From assembly GCA_021848345.1 (NCBI GenBank), contig JAJZUV010000016.1:1-64000 (forward strand): DNA of 64,000 nucleotides. Direction: 5' to 3'. Position numbers and translations under genes: made by a program. Below the pieces are notes generated by a model. It was given only the letters and a program-made list of their open reading frames with translations. It did no database searches and was not told the DNA's origin. Positions within the stretch are counted from its first letter, which is position 1. The number at the start of each line of letters is the position of its first letter. This stretch comes from Pseudomonadota bacterium (lineage in GTDB: Bacteria > Pseudomonadota > Gammaproteobacteria > Burkholderiales > Burkholderiaceae_C). Positions 1 through 11,365 of this stretch are shown here, one piece after another.

Positions 1-484
1 GCCAGATCGGCTCCAGCACCCGGGCGATTTCCTTCTTCCCGACTTCGGCCACGTTCATGGTGCCGATCACTGGAAACGCGTACGCGCGCAGGGTGTTGAT
101 CCATTGCGCCTTGTGCTTGTCATTCTTCCAGGAGCTGGTCTTGTCGACATGGCACGCCTCGGCGCACTGCTCGAACGTCTTGCGGCGCTCCATCTCAGCC
201 GCGCGCTGCTTACGTTCGGTGTCGCGATGTTCGATCGGGTCGACACCATCATCGATCAGCTGGCGGTACTTTCGCGCACGATCCCGGGCTTCAGCCAGGG
301 TCCAGTCAGCGAGCGGGCCGAGTCCCATGTCCCTGGTGCGCTTGTTCATAGTGAAGCGCAAAATCCACGACTTCGAACCGTAGTTGCTGATCTGAAGGTA
401 CAGGCCGCCGCCGTCGTGGTACATGCCCGGGGCTTTGAGCTTCTTCACCTCGAGGGCTGACAGTCGATCACGGGCGTTGCTCAT
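1..484 (-). CDS. Tyrosine-family integrase, P4 type (partial, runs off left edge)
   Basis: Translating the minus strand from the ATG at 484-482 gives 161 uninterrupted codons to the window edge. It starts MSNARDRLSALEVKKLKAPG and continues with a DGGGLYLQI stretch and an SWILRF stretch. These are hallmarks of the Arm DNA-binding domain (DUF4102) of P4-like integrases. A basic linker and the start of the SAM-like core-binding domain (AYAFPVIGTMNVAEV) follow. The catalytic domain with the R-H-R-Y residues would lie beyond position 1 and cannot be checked. Enzymes of this family integrate and excise genomic islands at tRNA or similar sites. The gene points left, so the bulk of any island should lie left of this window. 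Family assignment is firm; whether the gene is intact is unknown. Confidence 0.88.
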   Translation of the reverse strand, partial: MSNARDRLSALEVKKLKAPGMYHDGGGLYLQISNYGSKSWILRFTMNKRTRDMGLGPLADWTLAEARDRARKYRQLIDDGVDPIEHRDTERKQRAAEMERRKTFEQCAEACHVDKTSSWKNDKHKAQWINTLRAYAFPVIGTMNVAEVGKKEIARVLEPIW

Positions 485-787
485 GGGCAGGTCTCGGAAA
501 AGCCGTAGTTCATCTACCCATGATTGTACCCATGCGTCGACCAGAGCTTGCCCGAGATCGCACGAGACGCGGAAACACAAAAATGGATCACGGAAACGCC
601 CATTCTCCCTCTGAGAGCGGGCCGACGTGAGACGATCTGAGACTCTCGGAAACTTGGCGCGACTCTGTCCCCGGCGGCCCCTCTCTCCGCCAGGATTCCG
701 ATGCCCGCGCAAGCGGGCATCGTCGTTTCCGGGGCATGCGCGGCTTCGCGGATGGGCTCGTTCGGGCCGCGCCGCCGCGCCGTGCCC
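485..787. other. Non-coding junction between integrase and msrA
   Basis: No convincing gene is seen in either strand. The stretch holds the integrase leader, a tRNA-Ser-like 3' tail at 681-692 (CTCTCTCCGCCA) and, just after it, a strong hairpin at 699-722. A tRNA tail followed by its terminator is the usual chromosomal side of an integrase attachment site. No complete tRNA can be folded here because the matching 5' acceptor strand and the T-loop sequence TTCGAAT are missing. Confidence 0.5.
699..722. terminator. 10-bp GC-rich hairpin with GCAA tetraloop
   Basis: Positions 699-708 pair perfectly with 713-722 around a GCAA loop at 709-712. The pairs run from C699-G722 to C708-G713. The plus-strand flank is TCGTTTCC, a weak T-run. 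It could terminate msrA transcription (minus strand) or a former tRNA on the plus strand. A REP-type repeat is the alternative. Confidence 0.5.
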
Positions 788-1284
788 TCATGGCTCCTCG
801 GGCAGCCTCCAGTCCGGGCGCGGGTAGTGGCAGGTGTAGCCCATCGGGTTGCGCACGAGGTAGTCCTGATGCTCGGCCTCCGCGGGCCAGAACGTGCCGG
901 CGGGGCTGAGCTCGGTCACGATCCGGCCCGGCCACACACCGCTGGCGTCCATGCGCGCGATGAGCCGCCGCGCGGTCTCGCGCTGCTCCGGGCTCCCGTA
1001 CAGGATCGCCGAGCGGTACGAACTCCCGAGGTCGTTGCCCTGGCGGTCGCGCGTGGTCGGGTCGTGAATCTGGAAAAACACCTGCAGGAGCTCGCGAAAG
1101 CTCAGGCGATTCGGGTCGAAGCGCACCTCGACCGCTTCGGCGTGCCGGCCGTGATTCCGATAGGTCGCATGGGCCGTGTCCCCTCCGCAGTAGCCCACCC
1201 GCGTGGACAGCACGCCGGGTACGCGGCGCAGCAGGTCCTGCATGCCCCAGAAGCAGCCTCCGGCCAGGATCGCGATCTGTTCCA

Positions 1285-1285
<1 letters not shown>
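788..1285 (-). CDS. msrA: Peptide methionine-S-sulfoxide reductase MsrA
   Basis: The 165-aa protein reduces the S epimer of methionine sulfoxide in proteins. The catalytic cysteine lies in GGCFWG (Cys11), followed by the family motifs GYCGG and [10 protein letters not shown]. No signal peptide is seen, so it acts in the cytoplasm. The ATG at 1285-1283 shares its A with the TGA stop of msrB (TGATG), so the two are translationally coupled and transcribed msrB-msrA. Together they cover both sulfoxide epimers. The divergent katG upstream of msrB makes this an oxidative-stress locus. A longer reading frame exists upstream, but it overlaps msrB in another frame and has no family similarity, so I chose this start. 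Confidence 0.95.
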
Positions 1286-4255
<2,970 letters not shown>

Positions 4256-4319
4256 TCGGGGCCGGCGCGGGCTCGGCCAGGCCGGCAGGGCTAGCATGGG
4301 GTTTTCCGTCGGAGACCCC

Positions 4320-5174
4320 ATGCATTTCCTTGCCCTCGCCGTGTGTTTCAGCGTCGCCGTTTCCTGGTGGTTGCGCCAGGCGCCCGCGTGGCGCCTGGAT
4401 CTCGGGCAGATGGTGTGGTGGAACTATGCCACCGCCTCGCTGCTGTGCCTGTGGTTGCTGCACCCGCGCATGGACGCGGCCAGCCTGTCGCGCATGCCCT
4501 GGGGCATCGCGCTGGCGCTGGGGGTGGTGTTGCCGGGCCTGTTCGTGATCATGGGGCGGGCCGTGCAGAGCGCCGGCATCGTGCGCGCCGACATCGCGCA
4601 GCGCCTGTCGCTGATGTTGTCCCTGGGGGCCGCCTTCACCCTGTTCGGCCAGCGCATCGACGCCTGGCAGCTGCTGGGCATCGCACTCGGCCTGCTCGCC
4701 ATGCTGGCGATGCTGGCGCGGCCGGCCGCGCGCGCCCTGCGCGGCGACGCGGCCGCATGGCTGCTGGCGGTGTGGTTCGGCTACGCGCTGGTCGACGTGC
4801 TGCTCAAGCTGCTGGCGCTGCGCGGCGCGGACTTCGGCACCGCGCTGCAGAGCAGTTTCGTGCTGGCCTTCGCGTGCATGGGGGCGGCGCAGCTGCTGCG
4901 CCTGGCGCGCGGCACGCGCCTGGACTGGCGCAGCCTGGGCGGGGGCATCGTGCTGGGCCTGCTCAACTTCGCCAACATCGACCTGTACATACGCGCGCAC
5001 CAGAGCCTGAGCGCCAATCCGGCGGTGGTGTTCGCGGGCATGAACCTGGGCGTGGTGGCCTTGAGCGCCGTCGTGGGCATGCTCTGGCTGCGCGAGCCGA
5101 CCAGCAAGGTCAACCGCGCCGGCATCGTGCTGGCGGGCCTGGCCATCGCCGCGCTGACCCGCGCGGCCGCCTGA
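4320..5174 (+). CDS. EamA/DMT-superfamily membrane permease
   Basis: This 284-aa integral membrane protein has about ten hydrophobic segments. The two halves resemble each other in the manner of drug/metabolite transporters; the C-terminal half contains NPAVVFAGMNLGVVALSA and ends WLREPTSKVNRAGIVLAG, typical of EamA repeats. The substrate cannot be read from the sequence. I chose the ATG at 4320 because GGAG lies six bases upstream; an in-frame ATG at 4296 lacks such a site. The gene follows katG on the same strand after 64 bases and may be read from the same promoter. Confidence 0.85.
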   Translation: MHFLALAVCFSVAVSWWLRQAPAWRLDLGQMVWWNYATASLLCLWLLHPRMDAASLSRMPWGIALALGVVLPGLFVIMGRAVQSAGIVRADIAQRLSLMLSLGAAFTLFGQRIDAWQLLGIALGLLAMLAMLARPAARALRGDAAAWLLAVWFGYALVDVLLKLLALRGADFGTALQSSFVLAFACMGAAQLLRLARGTRLDWRSLGGGIVLGLLNFANIDLYIRAHQSLSANPAVVFAGMNLGVVALSAVVGMLWLREPTSKVNRAGIVLAGLAIAALTRAAA

Positions 5175-5245
5175 GGCGCGGGAACGCCCTGCGCAGCGCT
5201 GTCGCCGGTCGACAGACGCATGGACTGCCGGGGTCGCGCGCCGGC

Positions 5246-6004
5246 TCAGCCGGCGGCCTGGTCGGGCTGCGCGCTGGCGAGCTGGCGCCCGAGGTAGGTG
5301 ACGGGGCCGGTGGGCTGCCCGCTGGGCGAGCCGCCCTGTGGCTCGACGCTGATGGCGAAGCCCTTGGCCCGCACCGCCGCCTCGACCAGCGCGGGCGGCA
5401 TGGGCATGTGCTCGGTGCCTTGCAGGCGGACCACGCCGGCCGCGATGGGCTTGCCCTGGCGCGGCAGCACCCAGAGTTCGAAGGACTTGCCGGGCGGGGC
5501 CGTCTGCGCGCCCACCGCGGTCAGCGCTGCCCGGTTGCCGCGGACCTGCAGCACCGCGGCGTGGCCGTCGGGGCCGTCGAGCACCGCCACCAGCTGTGGC
5601 GCTACCGGGGCCTGCCCCGAGCCGCGGATCAGCAGCGCCACCAGCAGCGCCAGCGAGACGGCCGCGGTGGCGCCCAGGCCCAGCGCCAGGCCGCGCCAGG
5701 CGCGCAGGCCCCAGCCGAGCACGCCGCCGGCGACCGGGGCCACGGGTCTCGCGGTCGCGGAGGAGGAGTCCGTACCCATGGAAGCATCGAGGCGTCGCTG
5801 CACCGCGGGCCAGACCGCGTCGGGGGTGTGCCGGGGCAGCAGCGCCTGGTCCAGGCGCTGGCGCCAGTGCTCGTGCGCACGGGTCAGATCGGGACGCTCG
5901 GCCAGCAGGGCTTCGTAGCGCCGGCGCGCGCCCGCACCCATGCCGCCGGTGAGGTAGTCGGCGGCCAGGCGCTCCAGCAGTTCGGGGTGGCGTTCGAGGT
6001 TCAT
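5246..6004 (-). CDS. RskA-like membrane anti-sigma factor
   Basis: The 252-aa protein has the layout of RskA/ChrR-type anti-sigma factors. A soluble N-terminal sigma-binding part with LAADYLTGGMGAGARRRYE spans residues 1-75. One membrane helix lies near 103-125 (LALGLGATAAVSLALLVALL). The periplasmic C-terminal half carries the family phrase PGKSFELWVLP and a GPVTYLG end. Its ATG overlaps the stop of the sigma factor gene (ATGA), so the two proteins are made together. It presumably holds the sigma factor inactive at the inner membrane until an envelope or oxidative signal releases it. There is no HxxxCxxC zinc motif, so it is not a ZAS-type anti-sigma factor. Confidence 0.88.
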   Translation of the reverse strand: MNLERHPELLERLAADYLTGGMGAGARRRYEALLAERPDLTRAHEHWRQRLDQALLPRHTPDAVWPAVQRRLDASMGTDSSSATARPVAPVAGGVLGWGLRAWRGLALGLGATAAVSLALLVALLIRGSGQAPVAPQLVAVLDGPDGHAAVLQVRGNRAALTAVGAQTAPPGKSFELWVLPRQGKPIAAGVVRLQGTEHMPMPPALVEAAVRAKGFAISVEPQGGSPSGQPTGPVTYLGRQLASAQPDQAAG

Positions 6005-6558
6005 GGGGTCGCCCCCCGCGCCAGGCAGTCGCGCAATGCCAGCACCGAGCGCCGGATCACCGTCTTCACGGTGCCCAGGGCCATGCCGAAGCGCTCGGAG
6101 AGTTCGGAGTGGCTCAGGCCAAGCACGTAGGACTCGGTCAGCAGCTCGCGCTGGCGCGGCTGCAACTGGTCGAAGCAGCGGCGCACCTGACCCTGCGCCA
6201 GGCTGGCCTCCAGGCGTTGCTCGGGATTGGGCGCGGGGTCGGCGTACTCCACCGCGTCGGGCAGTTCGTCCAGGCTGTCGGCGAGGTCGCGGCGCTGCGC
6301 GCGCAGGCGGTCGCGGCAGGTGTTGCGCACCACGGCGGCCAGCCAGGCCTCGGCGGCGCCTGCCGAGGGGCGGTAGCTGGCGGCCTGGTGCCAGACCTTC
6401 ACGTAGGCGTCCTGCATGGCGTCCTCGGCCTGAGCGGCATCGCGCAGCAGGCGCAGACAGATGGCCCAGGCGCGGCGGCGCGTGGCTTCGTACAACTGCG
6501 AGAAGGCCTCGCGGTCGCCGAGTGCGGTGAAGGCCAGGAGTTTTTCCAGGTCAGGCAT
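6001..6558 (-). CDS. ECF-type RNA polymerase sigma factor
   Basis: The 185-aa protein has sigma region 2 at about residues 15-80 (LYEATRRRAWAICLRLL, then DAMQDAYVKVWHQA). Region 4 follows at about 120-175 (LQPRQRELLTESYVLGLSHS, then GTVKTVIRRSVLALRD). Region 3 is absent, as in group 4 sigma factors. The start MPDLEKLL at 6558 was chosen over the longer frame because the extra N-terminus is Arg/Ala-rich shadow-like sequence. The cognate anti-sigma gene overlaps its 3' end. The ferritin-like gene lies 111 bases upstream on the same strand and could be a target or operon partner. Confidence 0.93.
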   Translation of the reverse strand: MPDLEKLLAFTALGDREAFSQLYEATRRRAWAICLRLLRDAAQAEDAMQDAYVKVWHQAASYRPSAGAAEAWLAAVVRNTCRDRLRAQRRDLADSLDELPDAVEYADPAPNPEQRLEASLAQGQVRRCFDQLQPRQRELLTESYVLGLSHSELSERFGMALGTVKTVIRRSVLALRDCLARGATP

Positions 6559-6669
6559 GCCATGCGGCGCGGTGCGCGGTCGCGCGCGGCGGAGCGCCGT
6601 GCGCGCAGCGCCAGGGGCGGCCGGGATCGCCCTTGGCGCCACGCATCTTAGCCGCTGGCGTGCGCGGGT

Positions 6670-7248
6670 TCAGGCGATGAACGCCGCCGGCACCGGGTTC
6701 TCGCCCAGCGCGTTGAGCAGGATGGCCCAGTGCATGGTCTCGTCGCCGAGGATGCTGGCGGCCGCCTTGGCCAGCGCGCGGTTGTGGAACTGCGGCACCG
6801 TGCCCAGGTAGGCGCTGGCGGCGCCTTTTTCCAGGCCGGCGGCGAAGCGCAGCACGTCGGCCTGGTTCTTCAGCTTGTCGGTGGGGAAGTGGTAGTCGGC
6901 GGGCTTGCCGGCGGCCACCGGCTTGCCGCCCAGCTTGGAGATGGTGGCTTCCAGGATGCCGGCATGCGCCTTGTGCTGGCCCTGGAATTCCACGGCCACG
7001 GCCAGCACCGGCTTTTGCAGCAGCCCGGATTCGGCGCCCACCTGGTAGGCGGCGATGGCCTGGTATTCCAGGCCGAGGGCGACGTTGAGCATGTCCACGT
7101 CGCTTTGCGTGGACATGGAGGCGGCGAAGCTGCGAGCGGGCAGCGCCAGCGCCGAGGCGGCGCCGATCCCGGCCGCGAACAGGCCGCCGCGCTTGAACCA
7201 GTCGCGGCGGTCGAGGGAGAGAGTCGTGCGGTCGTCGGAGGTGTTCAT
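6670..7248 (-). CDS. Tat-exported ferritin-like domain protein
   Basis: The 192-aa protein starts with a twin-arginine signal (RRDWFKRGGLFAAG, then a hydrophobic stretch ending ARSFAA). The mature part is a four-helix ferritin-like domain (DUF4439 type). It has carboxylate/His residues at the expected spacing: LEYQAIAAYQ, FQGQHKAHAG, LEKGAASAYLG and LGDETMHWAIL. Tat export implies folding, possibly with metal bound, before transport. AGGAG lies just upstream of the ATG at 7248. The function is not established; a di-iron periplasmic protein linked to oxidative stress is plausible because the ECF sigma/anti-sigma pair follows directly downstream. Confidence 0.82.
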   Translation of the reverse strand: MNTSDDRTTLSLDRRDWFKRGGLFAAGIGAASALALPARSFAASMSTQSDVDMLNVALGLEYQAIAAYQVGAESGLLQKPVLAVAVEFQGQHKAHAGILEATISKLGGKPVAAGKPADYHFPTDKLKNQADVLRFAAGLEKGAASAYLGTVPQFHNRALAKAAASILGDETMHWAILLNALGENPVPAAFIA

Positions 7249-7403
7249 GGGATGCTCCTGCTGTTGGGGTTGTCGTGCGGGGTTGTCGTGCAAGGCGGGC
7301 GCCTTTCGGCGACCCTCCCGTGGGGACTTACGCGGGCAGCGGCGAATCGGATTCAAACGCCTGTCATGCAACCGGCGCATGCTGCGCGCCGGGAGGTTCC
7401 GCG

Positions 7404-8303
7404 ATGTCCGACACGCTGCTCAACCTGCGCCTGGCTGGCGCCTTGCTGCTGGCGCAGGTGCTGAGCCTGCTGGCGCTGCCGCTGTGGGTGCGGGCGTGGC
7501 CGGCGGCCGGCTGCCTGCTGCTGGTGCCGGTGGCGCTGACCCTGCCGCTGTGGGCCCTGATGCACGAATGCATGCACGGCAGCTTCGGCCTGGGCGCGCG
7601 CGGCGAGCAACTCGTCGGGCGCGCGCTGGGCGTGGCCTTCGGCGCGCCCTATCGCGCGCTGCGCCTGGGGCATCTGCTGCATCACCGCTACAACCGCACC
7701 GAGCTGGACGCCAGCGACAGCTGGGATCCGCGCGGCCGCCGCCGCGTGGCGGCCTTCGCCGGCTATTACGCGCGCCTGCTCGGCGGCTTGTACCTGGTGG
7801 AAGTCGTGGGTGGGCTGGCGGCCTGGCTGCCGCGCGGCCTGCTGCTGCGCCTGGCCCGGCGCGCGTCGGCGCGCGACAGCCTGGGCGCGCGCATGCTGCG
7901 CGTGCTCACCCAGCCGGCGGCCTTGCACGAGTTGCGCATCGACGCGGCCTGCGTGATCGTGCTGTGGACGGCCGCCGGGCTGGCCTGGGGGCCGCACGCC
8001 TGGATGCTGCTGCCGGCCTGGCTGGCGCGCGCGCTGCTGGTGTCCCTGCACGACAACCTCTACCACTACGGCTGTCCGCTGGGCGGGGACGACGCCTGGA
8101 GCCTGCGCCTGCCGCGCCCCCTGGCGCTGGCCATGCTGCACTTCAACCACCACGCCACCCACCATCGCCACCCGCGCCTGGGCTGGCGGCACTTGCCGCG
8201 CCAGGCGCGGCTCGACGGACGCGCCCCGGACGCCGCCTGGGGCGGCATGCTGCTGCGCCAGTTGCGCGGGCCGCTGCCCCTGTGTGCCCCGGAGCGGGCC
8301 TGA
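7404..8303 (+). CDS. Membrane fatty-acid desaturase family protein
   Basis: The 299-aa integral membrane protein has the three histidine boxes of di-iron desaturases/hydroxylases: HECMH near residue 54, HLLHHRYN near 92 and HFNHHATHH near 250. Several membrane helices separate them. It probably modifies an acyl chain or carotenoid-like lipid using oxygen; the substrate cannot be decided. GGGAGG lies at the right distance upstream of the ATG at 7404. It is divergent from the ferritin-like gene with about 155 bases between the starts. Confidence 0.85.
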   Translation: MSDTLLNLRLAGALLLAQVLSLLALPLWVRAWPAAGCLLLVPVALTLPLWALMHECMHGSFGLGARGEQLVGRALGVAFGAPYRALRLGHLLHHRYNRTELDASDSWDPRGRRRVAAFAGYYARLLGGLYLVEVVGGLAAWLPRGLLLRLARRASARDSLGARMLRVLTQPAALHELRIDAACVIVLWTAAGLAWGPHAWMLLPAWLARALLVSLHDNLYHYGCPLGGDDAWSLRLPRPLALAMLHFNHHATHHRHPRLGWRHLPRQARLDGRAPDAAWGGMLLRQLRGPLPLCAPERA

Positions 8304-8321
8304 GTCCCGGCCGGCGCCCGC

Positions 8322-9029
8322 TCAGTGCTGCGGCAGGTCGAACACCAGCACCTCGGCGCCTTCGCCATGGCGCAGATGCAGCGCGTCGGCGTGGCGCAGC
8401 ATCAGCGCATCGCCGGCATGCAGTTCCACCGCATTGGCGTGCAGGGTGCCGCGCACCAGGTGCACGTAGGCCAGGCGGGCCGGGTCGAGGGCCAGTTCGG
8501 CCTGTTCGTCGCCGTCGAACAGCCCGGCATACAGGCTCGCATCCTGGTGCATGCGCAGCGCGCCGTCCCGAGCCTGGCCGTCGACGATGCGGCACAGGCG
8601 GCCGCGGCGAGCGTCGGCCGGAAAGTGTTTCTGCTCGTATCCGGGGGCGATGCCGCCGGACGACGGCTGGATCCAGATCTGCAGGAAATGCACCTGCCGG
8701 GTGTTGGAGGGGTTGAACTCGCTGTGCAGCACGCCGGTGCCGGCGCTCATGCGCTGCACGTCGCCGGGGCGCAGCGTGGAGCCGTTGCCCAGCGAGTCCT
8801 GGTGCGCGAGTTCGCCCTCGAGCACGTAGCTGATGATTTCCATGTCGCGGTGTCCGTGCTCGCCGAAGCCGGCGCCGGGCTGGACGCGGTCCTCGTTGAT
8901 CACCCGCAGCGGGCCGAACTCGATGTGGTTCGGGTCGTAGTAGGACGCGAAGCTGAAGCTGTGGAACGATTCCAGCCACCCGTGACTGGCGTGTCCTCGT
9001 TGGTCGGACCTGCGGATTTGCTGAAGCAT
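8322..9029 (-). CDS. Pirin family protein (quercetin 2,3-dioxygenase type)
   Basis: The 235-aa bicupin has the pirin metal-binding signature in the N-terminal cupin (FGEHGHRDMEIISYVLEGEL, then MSAGTGVLHSEFNPS). This gives three His and a Glu. The C-terminal half is the second, metal-free cupin. Relatives such as E. coli YhhW bind iron or another divalent metal and can oxidise flavonols in vitro; the cellular role is unclear. It converges with the desaturase gene and diverges from ovoA, with 157 bases between the two starts. Confidence 0.93.
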   Translation of the reverse strand: MLQQIRRSDQRGHASHGWLESFHSFSFASYYDPNHIEFGPLRVINEDRVQPGAGFGEHGHRDMEIISYVLEGELAHQDSLGNGSTLRPGDVQRMSAGTGVLHSEFNPSNTRQVHFLQIWIQPSSGGIAPGYEQKHFPADARRGRLCRIVDGQARDGALRMHQDASLYAGLFDGDEQAELALDPARLAYVHLVRGTLHANAVELHAGDALMLRHADALHLRHGEGAEVLVFDLPQH

Positions 9030-9151
9030 GGTTTGGCTCGGGGGTGGGTGACGAATCCAGGATGCGGGGTCGTGCGTACACGTTTGTGCGGTCGCGCGCG
9101 CGTGGCCGTTAACTGAACAATAATCGAAATCCCACCCGGAAAAACCAAGAA

Positions 9152-9167
9152 GGCCCCCGAAGGGGCC
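9152..9167 (+). promoter_or_regulatory. Small GC hairpin in the ovoA leader
   Basis: GGCCCC at 9152-9157 pairs with GGGGCC at 9162-9167 around a CGAA loop, ending 19 bases before the ovoA ATG. It is close enough to affect ribosome loading. An upstream promoter or operator could not be identified with confidence. Confidence 0.35.
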
Positions 9168-9186
9168 GTAGCCGAGGCCCGTCCCG

Positions 9187-11298
9187 ATGCGTCATCCCGT
9201 CTCGCTGCGCAGCATCGCGCTTGCCGATCCCGACCCCCAGCATCTGCGCGAGCGGGTGCTGGCCGACTTCCACGCCAGCTTCGACCGCTACGAAAGCCTG
9301 TTCGAGGTGCTGCGGGGCGAGCAGGCCTACACGGTCAAGCCGATCCCGCTGCGCCACCCGCTGATCTTCTACTACGGACACACGGCGACCTTTTTCATCA
9401 ACAAGCTGGTGCTTGCCGGCGTGTTGCAGCAGCGCATCGACCCGCGCCTGGAGTCGATGTTCGCGGTGGGCGTGGACGAGATGAGCTGGGACGACCTGGA
9501 CGAGGCCCACTACGACTGGCCGACGTCGGCCGAGGTGCGCGCCTATCGCGACCGCGTGCGCCAGACCGTGGACCGGGTGATCCGCGAGCTGCCGCTCGCC
9601 TCGCCGATCGCCTGGGACAGCCCCTGGTGGGTGATTCTCATGGGCATCGAGCACGAGCGCATCCACCTGGAGACCTCCTCGGTGCTGATGCGTCAGCACC
9701 GGCTGGAATTCGTGCGCCCGCATCCGGACTGGCAGCCCTGCCCCGACCGCGGCGAGGCGCCGCGCAACGAACTGCTGCCGGTGGCCGCGGCGAGTTTTCG
9801 CCTGGGCCGCGACCGCGAGGACCCCGGCTATTACGGCTGGGACAACGAGTTCGGCGATCGCGCGGCGAACACCGCGCCCTTCCAGGCGGCACGCCATCTG
9901 GTGAGCAACCGGGAGTTCCTGGAGTTCGTCGAGGCCGGAGGCTACGCCGACGACTCGCTGTGGAGCGAGGAGGGCGCGGCCTGGAAGGCCTTCGCGAAGG
10001 CGCGGCACCCGAGCTTCTGGCTGCGCGGCGACTCGGGGTGGCGCCTGCGCCTGATGTGCGAGGTGGTGGACATGCCGTGGAACTGGCCGGTGGAGACCAA
10101 TTTCCACGAGGCGCAAGCCTTCTGCAACTGGAAGGCACGCCGCGACGGGCTGCCGGTGCGCCTGCCCAGCGAGGACGAATGGCATGCGCTGCGCCACGCC
10201 GCGGGCATCGGCGACGCTCCGCAGCCGAGCCCGGCCCCGGCGAACCTGGAACTCGACCACTGGGCCTCGTCCTGTCCGGTGGATCGCTTCGCCCACGGCG
10301 ACTTTTTCGACGTGGTGGGCAACGTCTGGCAGTGGCTGGACACGCCCACCTACCCGTTCCCGGGTTTCCAGGTGCACCCGATCTACGACGACTTCACCAC
10401 GCCCACCTTCGACCAGCGCCACAACCTGATCAAGGGGGGCTCGTGGGTGTCGTGCGGAAACCAGGCGCTGCCGGTCTCGCGCTATGCCTTCCGCAGGCAC
10501 TTTTTCCAGCACGCGGGATTTCGCTACGTCGTGGGCGAGCGTCCGGCGGCGCCGACGGGCTCGATGTACGAGACCGATGCGCTGGTGTCCCAGTACTGCG
10601 AGTTCCATTGGGGGGCCGAGCCCTTCGGAGTCCCCAATTTCCCGCGCAAGCTGGCCGAGGTCGCCGTGGCCGCGATGCAGGGGCGGCCGATGCGCCGGGC
10701 GCTCGATCTGGGCTGCGCCACGGGGCGTGCCAGTTTCGAGCTGGCGCGCCATTTCGAGCAGGTGGTGGGCATCGACTTCTCCGCCCGGTTCATCGGCGTG
10801 GGCACCCAACTGGCCGAACAGGGGCGCATCCGCTACCAGCTGCCCGACGAGGGCGAACTGGTGTCTTATCACGAGCGCACGCTGCGCGAGTACGGCCTGC
10901 AGGATGTGGCCGGCCGCGTCGAGTTCGTGCAGGGCGACGCCTGCAACCTCAAGCCGATGTTCACCGGCTTCGATCTCGTGCTGGCGGCCAACCTGATCGA
11001 CCGCCTGTACAGCCCCGCGCGCTTCCTGCGCGAGGTGCACCGGCGCATCGTTCCCGGCGGCCTGCTGGTGATCACCTCGCCCTATACCTGGCTGGAGGAG
11101 CACACACGACGCGAGGAATGGGTGGGGGGCTTCAAGAAGGACGGAGAGAATTTCACCACCCTGGACGGCCTGGACCTGATGTTGGGCGAGTATTTCGAGC
11201 GCGTGGGCGAACCGCTGCAGGTGCCTTTCGTGATTCGCGAGACACGGCGCAAGTTCCAGCACACCATCTCCGAGCTCACCATCTGGCGACTGCGCTGA
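9187..11298 (+). CDS. ovoA: 5-histidylcysteine sulfoxide synthase / ovothiol methyltransferase OvoA
   Basis: The 703-aa fusion enzyme of ovothiol biosynthesis couples cysteine to C5 of histidine and later methylates the product. A DinB-like domain comes first, with the iron ligands His156, His160 and Glu162 in EHERIHLE and a further conserved His65 in YYGHTATFF. The FGE-sulfatase-like domain (FRLGRDREDPGYYGWDNEFG ... NVWQWLDTP ... IKGGSWVSCG ... FRYV) spans about 200-460. The C-terminal SAM methyltransferase (ALDLGCATGRASFELARHF) starts near 505. The methyltransferase domain and the HYDWPTSAEVRAYR segment distinguish OvoA from the ergothioneine enzyme EgtB. The sulfoxide lyase OvoB is not in this window. 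Ovothiol is a thiol antioxidant, fitting the neighbouring stress genes. Confidence 0.95.
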   Translation: MRHPVSLRSIALADPDPQHLRERVLADFHASFDRYESLFEVLRGEQAYTVKPIPLRHPLIFYYGHTATFFINKLVLAGVLQQRIDPRLESMFAVGVDEMSWDDLDEAHYDWPTSAEVRAYRDRVRQTVDRVIRELPLASPIAWDSPWWVILMGIEHERIHLETSSVLMRQHRLEFVRPHPDWQPCPDRGEAPRNELLPVAAASFRLGRDREDPGYYGWDNEFGDRAANTAPFQAARHLVSNREFLEFVEAGGYADDSLWSEEGAAWKAFAKARHPSFWLRGDSGWRLRLMCEVVDMPWNWPVETNFHEAQAFCNWKARRDGLPVRLPSEDEWHALRHAAGIGDAPQPSPAPANLELDHWASSCPVDRFAHGDFFDVVGNVWQWLDTPTYPFPGFQVHPIYDDFTTPTFDQRHNLIKGGSWVSCGNQALPVSRYAFRRHFFQHAGFRYVVGERPAAPTGSMYETDALVSQYCEFHWGAEPFGVPNFPRKLAEVAVAAMQGRPMRRALDLGCATGRASFELARHFEQVVGIDFSARFIGVGTQLAEQGRIRYQLPDEGELVSYHERTLREYGLQDVAGRVEFVQGDACNLKPMFTGFDLVLAANLIDRLYSPARFLREVHRRIVPGGLLVITSPYTWLEEHTRREEWVGGFKKDGENFTTLDGLDLMLGEYFERVGEPLQVPFVIRETRRKFQHTISELTIWRLR

Positions 11299-11365
11299 AA
11301 CGGCGCTTCGGAGGGCGGGGCCGCGAATTCGTACACTGTGGCCGCCGCAGCCCCCACGACGCCGG

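Noticed and set aside
603-692. A complete tRNA-Ser on the plus strand
   Set aside because: Only the 3' acceptor tail matches. The 5' strand does not pair with it and no TTCGAAT T-loop is present.
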